DNA of 64,000 bases. Source: Pseudomonadota bacterium (GTDB lineage Bacteria > Myxococcota_A > Polyangia > Haliangiales > Haliangiaceae). This document shows positions 47,609-56,206 of this stretch, in pieces. The stretch spans positions 1-64,000 of the forward strand of contig JAKSDA010000428.1 in NCBI GenBank assembly GCA_022360315.1, given 5' to 3'. The notes under the pieces are model-generated. The model was not told where the DNA came from and did not search any database. It saw nothing but the letters and a program-made list of their open reading frames with translations. The position numbers and the translations under genes are program-made. The stretch's first letter is position 1; each line of letters starts with the position of its first letter.

Positions 47609-49000
47609 ATGCCCCGCCTAGCTGATGTCTATCTCGGCGAGGCGCGGGCGCTCACCCGTCTCGCCCTTCCCCTCGCGGCAGCGCTGGCCGGCAATCAGCT
47701 CATGGGGCTGGTCGACGCCGCCATGGTCGGGCGGCTGGGTTCCGAGCCGCTGGCCGGGGTGGGGACCGGTAGCTGGATCTTTCTCGCCCTCACCTATGTC
47801 GGTGTCGGGTGCGTGCTTGGAATCGATCCGATCATATCGCAAATGCTGGGCGCCAATGAGCCAGAACGGGCTCGACACACTCTGTGGCAGGGAATCTATG
47901 TAGGCGCCCTGGTCAGCTTGCCGCTCATGCTCGGTTTGTGGCTCATCCCGAGCGGGCTGCGCCATTTCGATGTCGACCCCGGGACACTCTACCATCTGGA
48001 ACAGTACCTGCTCGGCCGTTTGCCGGGTATCGCGCCGTTCCTGTGGTTTATCGCCCTGCGCAGCTATTTGCAGACCTCAGGCATCACGCGGCCAGTGGTC
48101 GTGGCGATGCTGCTGGCCAATGTCGCCAACCTGGTCAGCAACGGTCTGCTCATATTCGGCGACGAGGCGTTGGTGTATTTCGGGCTTGTCCCGCTCGGGC
48201 TGCCCCCGCTCGGCGCGCTGGGCGCCGGCCTGGCGTCCAGCTGTGCCGTCGTCGCGTCGCTTTTGGTGCTTGCCAGCAGCTTTGCCGCGCACGGCCGCCG
48301 GGCCCCGCTCGACTCGGCGATCCGGCGCTTTGATGTGGCACTGTTCAGGAAGATCCTCCGTTTCGGCCTGCCGCTCGGCTTGCAGCAGCTCGCCCGATTG
48401 GCTGCGGTGGCGATCATTGCGGTCATGGCTGGTCGCATCTCGGCGGCGGCAGCGGCAGCATTTCATATCATCGCCATGCTGGGCTCGCTGAGCGTCACCA
48501 TCGCCAATGGTCTGGCCTCGGCTGCGACCGTGCGGATCGGTCGTCATATCGGCGCACGCAAGCCGGGCGAGGCCCGACGGGCCGGAACCGCTGCCCTCTT
48601 TGTGGTCGGGCTGTGCATGGCAGTGTGGGCATTCGTGTTTATTGCCTTTCCGCAGCCACTGACCCACCTGTTTACCGGGGATCCCCTGGTTCATCGAGTT
48701 GCCGTGCCTCTCTTTATCATCGCTGCGGCGCTGCAGTTGTCCGACGGTGGTCAGCGTGTGAGCACGGGGATGTTGGTGGGAGCAGGTGATACCAATATCA
48801 TCTTTTATATCACTCTCGTCGGCCATTATATGATTGGAATTCCCACTGCTTATATCCTGGCGTTTGAGGCACAAATCGGCGTTGTCGGTCTTGTCTGGGG
48901 GATCACCTTCGCCTATACTTTTGTGGCTTTGTGTTTGACCGTACGTTTTTACAGCCTGGCGTTGCGGCCAATCATACGGACTGCCGCATCCGAAGGATAA
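47609..49000 (+). CDS. MATE-family efflux transporter
   Basis: This 463-residue integral membrane protein has 12 hydrophobic segments in two similar halves and MATE signatures: ALPLAAALAGNQLMGLVDAAMVGRLG at the N-terminus, FGLPLGLQQLARLA at the start of the second half, and GMLVGAGDTNIIFYITLVGHYMIGIP. MATE proteins export cationic or amphipathic small molecules using Na+ or H+ gradients. In this position it probably exports the cluster's product. DinF/NorM-type relatives with housekeeping roles exist, so the link is inferred from context. Confidence 0.93.
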   Translation: MPRLADVYLGEARALTRLALPLAAALAGNQLMGLVDAAMVGRLGSEPLAGVGTGSWIFLALTYVGVGCVLGIDPIISQMLGANEPERARHTLWQGIYVGALVSLPLMLGLWLIPSGLRHFDVDPGTLYHLEQYLLGRLPGIAPFLWFIALRSYLQTSGITRPVVVAMLLANVANLVSNGLLIFGDEALVYFGLVPLGLPPLGALGAGLASSCAVVASLLVLASSFAAHGRRAPLDSAIRRFDVALFRKILRFGLPLGLQQLARLAAVAIIAVMAGRISAAAAAAFHIIAMLGSLSVTIANGLASAATVRIGRHIGARKPGEARRAGTAALFVVGLCMAVWAFVFIAFPQPLTHLFTGDPLVHRVAVPLFIIAAALQLSDGGQRVSTGMLVGAGDTNIIFYITLVGHYMIGIPTAYILAFEAQIGVVGLVWGITFAYTFVALCLTVRFYSLALRPIIRTAASEG

Positions 49001-49062
49001 CGGTCAGCGGCCGGGCACGGGACGATGGTAATGGAGTTGTGGCGATATATGCGGAGAATCCG

Positions 49063-49617
49063 ATGAATTCTGACCGAACAGAATATACATCCAATGCTGG
49101 CAAAAAATATGTCATGCGTCCCGCTCTACCATCCGAATTGGATGTAATTTACAATATCTGGAAAGCGGGGATGGAGCAGCACGGGTATGCGATCGAATCC
49201 GACAAGGAAGACAAGTACCGGCAGTTCCTGAGCGAGTTGATCGAGGGTCAAGACGAAATTTTCAGGTTTTGGGCCTGTGAGGATGCGGATGGTCGGATCG
49301 TGGGATGGCAATCGTTAATGCCGTACACGAATAATCCTTTTTCGCGAGAGTTGGGTGGTGAATCGAGCACCTATGTCAGTCCAGATGCTCAGGATCGGGG
49401 GGTGGCCTATATCCTGCTCTATCACGTTATTGCCCATGCCAAGAAGACCCCTCTGCACCATGTGATCGCGTTTGTCGCCGAGGACAACTACGCGGTGGAA
49501 AAGATCGGGGGCAAGCTGGGCGGCTGGCAGGAGGTGGGCTTGCTGCCTGCGGCCGATAAGGAGCCCCAGCGTCCGGGTATGAAACTCCATATCAATATGA
49601 TGTCCAATAATCGGTAA
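49063..49617 (+). CDS. GNAT-family N-acetyltransferase
   Basis: This 184-residue protein has the GNAT fold: YVMRPALPSELDVIYNIW at the N-terminus, IVGWQSLMPY, and motif A STYVSPDAQDRGVAYILLYHVI (QDRGVA being the acetyl-CoA loop). The C-terminal half VIAFVAEDNYAVEKIGGKLGGWQEVGLL fits GNATs. It may acylate an amine with acetyl-CoA, or in this cluster with an acyl group. The start is chosen at the Met before NSDRTEYTS. It ends 5 bases before the M20 gene. Confidence 0.85.
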   Translation: MNSDRTEYTSNAGKKYVMRPALPSELDVIYNIWKAGMEQHGYAIESDKEDKYRQFLSELIEGQDEIFRFWACEDADGRIVGWQSLMPYTNNPFSRELGGESSTYVSPDAQDRGVAYILLYHVIAHAKKTPLHHVIAFVAEDNYAVEKIGGKLGGWQEVGLLPAADKEPQRPGMKLHINMMSNNR

Positions 49618-49622
49618 ATGCC

Positions 49623-50957
49623 ATGACGAGTTCCTGCGTTTTGCGAGTGGCGGTATTGACCGCGATCTCTGTGGCATGCATGGCCGAGAAGAGCGCGCAT
49701 CTCCATGCCGAGCGCGGAACTCGTCCCAACCTCAGAGGCGGCGTGGAGGCGGTGTTGCCCGATATCGTGGCAACGTACCGGTGGTTTCACGCCCATCCGG
49801 AGCTATCGGGTGAGGAAGAAAAGACCGCCCAACGTCTGGCCGAGGAATTGCGGGCACTGAAGCTCGAGGTTCACACAAATATCGGTGGCCACGGCGTCGT
49901 CGGGATCTTGCGCGGAGGCGGTAAAGGCAGCGGTCCGGTGGTGTTGTACCGCGCTGACATGGATGCACTGCCGATCACCGAGGCCACTGGCAAACCCTAT
50001 GCGAGCAAGAATCCCGGGGTCATGCACGCCTGTGGCCACGACATTCACATGGCGACTGCGCTCGGGGCGCTCGGAGTATTGTCGGCGCGGCGCGGGCAAT
50101 GGAAAGGGACGATTCTTTTTGTCGGTCAGCCGGCCGAGGAGACCGGGCGCGGAGCCAGGGCAGTACTGAAGGACCCGCGCTTCAAACGCATTATGGGCCG
50201 GGTCGGAAAACCGACAATCGCCCTGGCTGTGCACACTGCAGCCGACATGCCGGCGGGCCAGATCGCGGTTCATTCCGGTTACGTTACCGCCAACGTCGAC
50301 TCCGTGAGCATTATTATGCACGGCAAGGGTGGACATGGTGCAATGCCGCATCGGGCGGTAGATCCCATTGTCATGGGATCTGAGCTCGTGATGTCGTTGC
50401 AGACCATCGTGTCCCGGCGCATTCCGCCCGGGGAGCGCGCGGTGGTAACGGTCGGCAAATTCGCTGCTGGTACCAAACACAATATCATCCCGCCGCGCGC
50501 CACGTTGCTTCTCACTGTGCGATCGTATAGTGACGACACGCGCAGCTTTCTGCTCCGAGAGATCGAGCGCATGACCCGCAGTATCGCGGCCTCGCACGGT
50601 GCCCCTCGCCAGCCCGAGATCAGCGTGCGCGAGAATCACACGCCCAGCGGTTTTAACGATGTGGCCTGGGCGGCCAGGCTGCGAACGATGCTCGCCGGCG
50701 AGCTGGGTGGCGATAACGTGGGCGATCACGAGCCGACGCTGGGTGGCGAGGACTTTGCCCGGTATTCACGAGAACTCGGGATTCCCGGGATCATGTGGAA
50801 ACTCGGCACAGTGGTGCCCGAAGACTTTGCCCGGGCGAAAGGCAAGCGACTGCCCAGCCTTCACTCGGATGCATATGCTCCCGATGCCGAGAGGACGCTG
50901 CGTACAGGCATCCTGGCCATGACCCTGTCATTGCTGGAAACTCTGAATCAGCCATGA
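49623..50957 (+). CDS. Exported M20 family amidohydrolase
   Basis: This 444-residue protein matches the M20D hippuricase/IAA-amidohydrolase branch: WFHAHPELSGEEEKTAQRLAEELRAL, YRADMDALPITEATGKPYAS, HACGHDIHMA (Cys137, His139, His142) and the EE pair PAEETGRGAR (Glu172-Glu173), with dimerisation-domain HGKGGHGAMPH. The first ~25 residues form a hydrophobic segment followed by a cleavable-looking region, so it is probably exported. M20D enzymes remove N-acyl groups from amino acids or amides. As last gene of the acyl cluster, next to the exporter, it could mature or degrade an N-acyl product outside the cytosol (inference). Confidence 0.88.
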   Translation: MTSSCVLRVAVLTAISVACMAEKSAHLHAERGTRPNLRGGVEAVLPDIVATYRWFHAHPELSGEEEKTAQRLAEELRALKLEVHTNIGGHGVVGILRGGGKGSGPVVLYRADMDALPITEATGKPYASKNPGVMHACGHDIHMATALGALGVLSARRGQWKGTILFVGQPAEETGRGARAVLKDPRFKRIMGRVGKPTIALAVHTAADMPAGQIAVHSGYVTANVDSVSIIMHGKGGHGAMPHRAVDPIVMGSELVMSLQTIVSRRIPPGERAVVTVGKFAAGTKHNIIPPRATLLLTVRSYSDDTRSFLLREIERMTRSIAASHGAPRQPEISVRENHTPSGFNDVAWAARLRTMLAGELGGDNVGDHEPTLGGEDFARYSRELGIPGIMWKLGTVVPEDFARAKGKRLPSLHSDAYAPDAERTLRTGILAMTLSLLETLNQP

Positions 50958-51030
50958 GCGCTCGGTCCGCTGACCGCTTGCCCATCGGTGGCTGCGCGGC
51001 GTTGGCGTCGCGGTGATTGCAGCGTGCCGC

Positions 51031-51225
51031 TCACTCTTGTCTCTTGCCATCGTCCGATGACACATGCGAGTCGCGAGCTGCCTGCCAGCACGCATACGCA
51101 ACGATCACGACCAGACCGATGACGACGGTTGCGGCCAACCGGCCGGACCCTGTCGAGGGAGAGGCAAGGGCATAGATTGCTGTGGCCGCAACCACAGGGT
51201 AGGCAATAAAGGGAGGATATCTCAT
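51031..51225 (-). CDS. Small two-helix membrane protein
   Basis: This 64-residue frame has two membrane helices (about residues 5-22 and 29-48) and a hydrophilic tail (RDSHVSSDDGKRQE). It has the same size and layout as the small protein at 2.4-2.6 kb but no obvious sequence identity. The ribosome binding site is poor. It lies in a 418-base gap between the acyl cluster and the sigma54 activator. Confidence 0.45.
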   Translation of the reverse strand: MRYPPFIAYPVVAATAIYALASPSTGSGRLAATVVIGLVVIVAYACWQAARDSHVSSDDGKRQE

Positions 51226-51375
51226 GGCGGATTCTCGCAGTTGGTTCTACACCTGGCAAGAGCAAGCCCGGTGCCACCTGTAACTCATCGAAATTTCTTG
51301 CCCAACCATCTACGCCCGCGACGAAATATAGTGGGCACTACGATATCTCGTGGTGCACGCGTGATATAAGCTGGC

Positions 51376-52932
51376 GTGTCCTTTTCGTCCAGGCTGGCTG
51401 CATTTGAGCGGATTGCGATGGAGATGACTGCCACGCTCGAACTCGACAGGGTGCTGCAGGTGATCACCGAGGGGATGGTGGAGGAACTGAATGCCTATTT
51501 CGCGCGCATTTGGTTGTTGCACGACAGAGAGGATCGCGCGCCGTATTTGCAGCTTCGGGCCAGCGCCGGCCACTACACCCATATCGACGGCGGGCATGCG
51601 CAGATCCCGGTGGGATCGCTAAAAATCGGTCGGATTGCGGAGTCGCGCGCGCCGATCATGACCGCTGATGCGCTCAACGACGACAACATTCCCGACAAGG
51701 CCTGGCTCATCGACCACGAGCTGCGCTCATTTGCCGGCTGCCCCCTGCTTTTTGGCGGGGAGCTTCTCGGCGTGCTGGCGATGTTTTCGCAGAAACAAAC
51801 CAGTGAACCGGAATTCGCCCGACTGCACGTCTTTGCCAGCCAGGCGGCGATAGCGATCAAGAATGCTCTGCTATTTGATGAGGTGCGGTCACTCAGTCGA
51901 CGCCTCGCTGCGGAGAATCGGTACCTCAACGAGGAGCTCTACGCAACGCGCGGGGGCAGTGAGATCGTGGGGCAGAGCGGCCCGTTGCGAGCCGTCCTCG
52001 ACCAGATCGACAGGGTGGCTCCGACCGATGCCTCTGTGCTCATCGTCGGTGAGACCGGCACGGGGAAGGAAGCGATCGCGCGTGCGGTACATGCCCGCAG
52101 CGGGCGCGCCGACCACAGCTGGGTCACGGTCAACTGTGCTGCGATGTCCGACGGACTGGTCGAGAGTGAACTGTTTGGGCATGAGAAAGGTGCTTTCACT
52201 GGCGCTGTCGAACGTCGTCTCGGACGCTTCGAGATAGCGGACCGGGGAACGTTATTTCTCGACGAGGTCGGTGAGTTACCGATCAGAACCCAGACCAAAC
52301 TGCTGCGGGTGGTTCAAGAGGGTGAGTTTGAGCGTGTCGGGGCCAGCCAGCCGATCCGAGTCGATGTCCGGATCATTGCCGCGACCAACCGCGATCTGGC
52401 GGCCGAAGTCGCGGCCGGGCGATTTCGAGAAGACCTCTTGTATCGACTGAGTGTCTTTCCCATCACCGTGCCGCCATTGCGCGAGCGAGATGGCGACATC
52501 CCGCTCCTGGTACGCCATTTTCTGGACCGATTCGCCACCAAGTTCAGGAAACGGCTCGATGGGGTGTCGACGGATGCAATGGCCCAGCTGGAGCGCTATT
52601 CGTGGCCGGGCAACGTTCGCGAGCTGCAAAATCTGCTCGAGCGCGCCGCCATCCTCTCCGAGGGTTCGATCATTCAAGTGGATGAGCTATTCGATCCGCG
52701 TATGCCCATCGACCGCCCGGCCGATCGGGCGATGGAGACTCTCGCGGAGATCTCGCGTCGGCACATCGTAAACGTCCTCGGGCGAACCGGTTGGGTCATC
52801 GAGGGAAAAAAGGGCGCTGCGGTCATCCTCGGGCTGCACCCGAACACCTTGCGTTCGCGCATGAAGAAACTCGGCATCCAGAAACCGATCGCGGTCCAGG
52901 CTAGAATACCAGCCGAACGGGGAGTTCGATAA
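51376..52932 (+). CDS. Sigma54-dependent transcriptional activator, GAF-AAA-Fis
   Basis: This 518-residue regulator has an N-terminal GAF domain (about 1-170: LDRVLQVITEGMVEELNA, SFAGCPLLFGGELLGVLAMFS), an AAA+ domain with Walker A GETGTGKE (225-232), the sigma54-contact loop GAFTGA (272-277) and ATNRDL, and a C-terminal Fis-type HTH (WVIEGKKGAAVILGLHPNTLRSRMKKLGI). All parts needed to activate sigma54 promoters are intact. The GAF domain should sense a small ligand. GTG is the most upstream reasonable start; a downstream Met (EMTATLEL) is also possible. It overlaps the convergent next gene by 32 bases. Confidence 0.93.
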   Translation: MSFSSRLAAFERIAMEMTATLELDRVLQVITEGMVEELNAYFARIWLLHDREDRAPYLQLRASAGHYTHIDGGHAQIPVGSLKIGRIAESRAPIMTADALNDDNIPDKAWLIDHELRSFAGCPLLFGGELLGVLAMFSQKQTSEPEFARLHVFASQAAIAIKNALLFDEVRSLSRRLAAENRYLNEELYATRGGSEIVGQSGPLRAVLDQIDRVAPTDASVLIVGETGTGKEAIARAVHARSGRADHSWVTVNCAAMSDGLVESELFGHEKGAFTGAVERRLGRFEIADRGTLFLDEVGELPIRTQTKLLRVVQEGEFERVGASQPIRVDVRIIAATNRDLAAEVAAGRFREDLLYRLSVFPITVPPLRERDGDIPLLVRHFLDRFATKFRKRLDGVSTDAMAQLERYSWPGNVRELQNLLERAAILSEGSIIQVDELFDPRMPIDRPADRAMETLAEISRRHIVNVLGRTGWVIEGKKGAAVILGLHPNTLRSRMKKLGIQKPIAVQARIPAERGVR

Positions 52933-55369
52933 TGATGAACTCGGTGTCGTCGGGCAGGTCCTGGCTGACGTGCCGACCTACACTGAACGGGTAGTTATTG
53001 TCGTTGAGCACGCCGATGTGAAATGGGTCGATAAGTACGATATCCTCGATGGTAACGAATGGAAAGGCAAAGGTCTCACCCCCCTCGCCGACGCCGTTTT
53101 GCGGACCAGCCGAGATGCGGTCGGGATCGGCGATCTTCATCAAATCGACCAGCTCGGTCTTGTCGACCCGGCCGCCGCCCTGAGGTAGCTCGATGAGGTG
53201 AACTTTTTTATAGCCGTCGAGATCGCCCTGGGTTCCGTCGCGCTCGATGACCAGGCCGCGCTTTTCGTCGATCATGATGAAATCGCCAATCGCATGGGCA
53301 TCGGGCGACTCGGCACCGGGCTGGCTGTCGAGCGGATATTCGTAGCGAACTCCCGTGAATTGCCTGCTGGCCAGGTCGAACTCGTGGATAAGAAGAGTAT
53401 TGCCGGCGCCGTCGAGCGGTTTTTCCAGCAGCGCGAGTAGTCTCTTGCCGTCGGCGGTCAATGCCATGCCCTCGAATCCGCCGCTCCGCCCGGCGCGGAA
53501 TGGCTGAAGGCGTAAAGTAGAACGATACGGCCAAGTCAGCCCGGCCAGCCACGGCGTGTTGGCGCCGTTCTCATCCTGCAGATTGGTACCGTCATCCGAG
53601 TTTTGATGGTTGTAAATGGGAAAATCACCAAAGAGGTATACCGTGCGAATGGCTGGATAGTTGGCCTGGGCGTGGATGAGGGTGCGGAAGTCGAAACTCT
53701 GAATATCGGCCCGCGACTCGAGACCGCGCCGGATGATGACTTCGGCCACTGCAGCGGTGAAACGGCGGTATTCTACGGTCCGGTTGTAATAGACGTTGCC
53801 CAGCGAATCACTGTCGCGGCGTGGGTTGAGCTTGGTCTCGATATTGAATCGCACACTGGCTGCGTTGCGCCAGCGCGCCTCGGCATCGGCGTGGGAGGCG
53901 CCGGCACCGGTTTTGTAGTACTCGACATAGGCATCGACAAAGTCGAACAACTGGTCGAGAGTGGGCATGACGTACTCGTCGGCGAGTCCCGGATCGATAC
54001 GGAACTCCTTGGTAACCGGTGACAGATCGATATTGTTGTCCTGGGGCGGGTCGCGGATCAGCTTGTTGCATACAAAATCCGATTGCACTTTTTGTACCGT
54101 CAGGTCTTTGATCAGAACCTGCTCGGCCGGGTCATCGTAGGGCTGGCCATTTGTGCGCTGGCATTTTGTCACGCTGATATACGGGTCGTGATTGAGTACG
54201 GGAACTCCATCCCCGGTCACTGCGGTGTCGGTTTCCAGCGTGCCCATGAGGTTGTCCAGGGCGGCTTCCATGGCTGGCAGGGTATTTTCGGGCCGCAAGT
54301 TGCGCGCCCCCCGGTGGCCCTGAGCGTCGAATACGCTGCTGTCGACCAGTCCCTGGGCAGTCAGGTAGTCGCCGCCAGTTCCGTTGCCGTCGGCGTCGAA
54401 TTCGCTCAAGGCTTCGAGCAAGAGGTCCGGACGATCGCTGATAATGCCGTTTACCCCCTGTCCGAGCAGCTCGAGCATGCGCGGCTTGTCGTTGACTGTC
54501 CAGGTCACGATCGGATAGCCGGCGTTCTGGATCGACGCGATCGAGAATATATTGCTGACTGCTGCGGCCAGGCCCGGTTGTTCATTGGCACCGCGGGCAT
54601 AGTGTTTGTCGGGGTCGGCCCCGTCGTAGTCGAGCATGACGTGATAGGGCGAAAATACCGGTGGCTTTGTGTTGTCGTGCAGCTGGGCGTGGCGCCGTAC
54701 CGCATTCATGACGCGAACCGCAGAAGCCTCTTCGTGGAGGGGATTCTGCGGCGCGCGAATAAACTGGCCCGAATTGTCGAAGTCGGGCAGCTCGATCGGC
54801 GGTTCGAGCAAAACCCCCTGGGCATCGGTGTGCAAGAGAAAGGGACCGAACTCGTCGCCGAACCAGAAGGTGCCGTCCGCGGCCCGCTGCATCGACTCGA
54901 TGTCAAAGTCGGCACCCGTGAGCACTCGGTCGCTGGTGAAATGATTGGTGATGGCAAAAGGGACGTTTTTATAGGGATCGCTGAGTTCGAAGTATCCCAA
55001 TACCTCGATGGTACCGGCACCGCCATCGGCGGTCTTGAAATTGGGACGGATGCGGTAGACCCGCAGGTGAAAGTCGGCAGAGTTCTCCATGGTACCAAAT
55101 CCGTTGTCGGTCATGGCCAGGTAGACGCCATTGCCGTCGTCGAGGACAGCCGAGAAGCCCTGCACCGGCTGACTGCCGACAAACGGGACGGTCTGGCCGT
55201 GGAAGGGTCCTTGCCCGATGTGGGTGCCCGAGCTCGGGCCCCCGGCAAACGTATCGGCGGGTAGAATCGCGCGACCGGTCAGGGTTGGCTGAATCGAATT
55301 GCTGCATCCGACTACCAGTGCGAATGCGGTCATACCGATAGCGATTGGGAGATGAATTTGTATTCTCAT
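52901..55369 (-). CDS. Lipoprotein with phytase-like domain and permuted GDPD domain
   Basis: This 822-residue lipoprotein (VVGC, Cys22) has an esterase-like phytase domain in two pieces: an N-terminal part (about 55-225: FSAVLDDGNGVYLAMTDNGFGT, FWFGDEFGPFLLHTDAQG) and a C-terminal part (about 615-822: GFEGMALTADGKRLLALLEKPL, KRGLVIERDGTQGD). Between them is glycerophosphodiesterase-like sequence: first the usual C-terminal element YPIVTWTVNDKPRMLELLGQGVNGIISDRPDLL (about 282-314), then the usual N-terminal element GHRGARNLRPENTLPAMEAAL (about 346) and FNIETKLNPR (about 507). That order suggests a circular permutation or two partial units. It probably releases phosphate from phosphodiesters or phytate in the periplasm or at the cell surface. 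Confidence 0.85.
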   Translation of the reverse strand: MRIQIHLPIAIGMTAFALVVGCSNSIQPTLTGRAILPADTFAGGPSSGTHIGQGPFHGQTVPFVGSQPVQGFSAVLDDGNGVYLAMTDNGFGTMENSADFHLRVYRIRPNFKTADGGAGTIEVLGYFELSDPYKNVPFAITNHFTSDRVLTGADFDIESMQRAADGTFWFGDEFGPFLLHTDAQGVLLEPPIELPDFDNSGQFIRAPQNPLHEEASAVRVMNAVRRHAQLHDNTKPPVFSPYHVMLDYDGADPDKHYARGANEQPGLAAAVSNIFSIASIQNAGYPIVTWTVNDKPRMLELLGQGVNGIISDRPDLLLEALSEFDADGNGTGGDYLTAQGLVDSSVFDAQGHRGARNLRPENTLPAMEAALDNLMGTLETDTAVTGDGVPVLNHDPYISVTKCQRTNGQPYDDPAEQVLIKDLTVQKVQSDFVCNKLIRDPPQDNNIDLSPVTKEFRIDPGLADEYVMPTLDQLFDFVDAYVEYYKTGAGASHADAEARWRNAASVRFNIETKLNPRRDSDSLGNVYYNRTVEYRRFTAAVAEVIIRRGLESRADIQSFDFRTLIHAQANYPAIRTVYLFGDFPIYNHQNSDDGTNLQDENGANTPWLAGLTWPYRSTLRLQPFRAGRSGGFEGMALTADGKRLLALLEKPLDGAGNTLLIHEFDLASRQFTGVRYEYPLDSQPGAESPDAHAIGDFIMIDEKRGLVIERDGTQGDLDGYKKVHLIELPQGGGRVDKTELVDLMKIADPDRISAGPQNGVGEGGETFAFPFVTIEDIVLIDPFHIGVLNDNNYPFSVGRHVSQDLPDDTEFIIIELPVRLVF

Positions 55370-55769
55370 GGCTTCCGCATAACAAAGATCGGTGACAAAT
55401 TGGTGACCAAACGTCGATGACAATATGCAGGTCCCGACCAGGTAGCTCCAATGATCAACTATTCCGGCCACCCAGTCCGGCAAGGTCTCGCCTTGCATTG
55501 CCGGCCGAGACGTCCGGCCGGGTGAGTTTCTCGACGGGAAAGCAGCGGAGCTTACCGTACCTGGCCCGACAGAATGCTCGGGGGCGCCGGGCAGTCAATT
55601 GGTGTTGTATGCCGTGTTACCGATGCTCGAAGTTCCCTCGCCACACCGGTCGGGTCGGCGAAACTTTGGTCCTGCTCAGAGCTTGCTGGCCGTCGGGTAT
55701 CTCGATACTGTAGAGTTTGCAACTCCGGTACCTCTGCAAATTCTACAAAGTCTGCAAAGAAGGATTACC
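55370..55769. other. Divergent intergenic region
   Basis: About 400 bases between divergent genes. It holds hairpin GCAAGG-TCTCG-CCTTGC and, close by, GGCCGAGACGTCCGGCC-type GC-rich palindromic sequence (55480-55530). A similar CCGGACGTCTCGGC string occurs inverted near 16755. Short direct repeats of CTGCAAA/CTACAAA lie within 45 bases of the downstream start. Confidence 0.4.
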
Positions 55770-56141
55770 ATGAAACGCCGTGATTTTTTGCTTCGTGTCG
55801 GTGGAATTGCTCTCGCCACACCGATAATGGCCAATTTGGCCGCTTGTGACGACGACGAAGATGGTGACACTCCTGATGCTGCCGCCAAAACCTGCAATAG
55901 TGTCGGTACCGAGATCGGGAACAACAGCATCGACAATCACCAGCTCACCGTTCCGGCTGCAGACGTAACCGCCGGCGTGCAAAAAGAGTACACCCTGACG
56001 CTGGGTGCAGGGCACACACATAGATTAACAGTCACGTCAGCAAATTTTCAAACACTCCTCAACGACGGCATGATTCAGTTAACGTCGACCAACGACGATA
56101 GTCATACGCATTCTGTGACTCTGACCTGCAGTTCCTCGTAG
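55770..56141 (+). CDS. Tat-exported small lipoprotein
   Basis: This 123-residue protein starts with a twin-arginine signal (KRRDFLLRVGG) ending in a lipobox-like LAAC, followed by an Asp/Glu-rich stretch. The remaining ~80 residues are beta-rich with repeated His (GAGHTHRLTVTS, NDDSHTHSVTLT), recalling small cupredoxin- or metal-binding domains; this is inference from composition. GAAGGA lies before the chosen start. The Tat signal fits a protein that folds with a cofactor before export. Confidence 0.8.
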   Translation: MKRRDFLLRVGGIALATPIMANLAACDDDEDGDTPDAAAKTCNSVGTEIGNNSIDNHQLTVPAADVTAGVQKEYTLTLGAGHTHRLTVTSANFQTLLNDGMIQLTSTNDDSHTHSVTLTCSSS

Positions 56142-56206
56142 CTGGTCTGTTTCAGGACGACGTCCTTCAGGGCCTTCATACCGCTGGGGTGGGAGCAATG
56201 GCCGGT

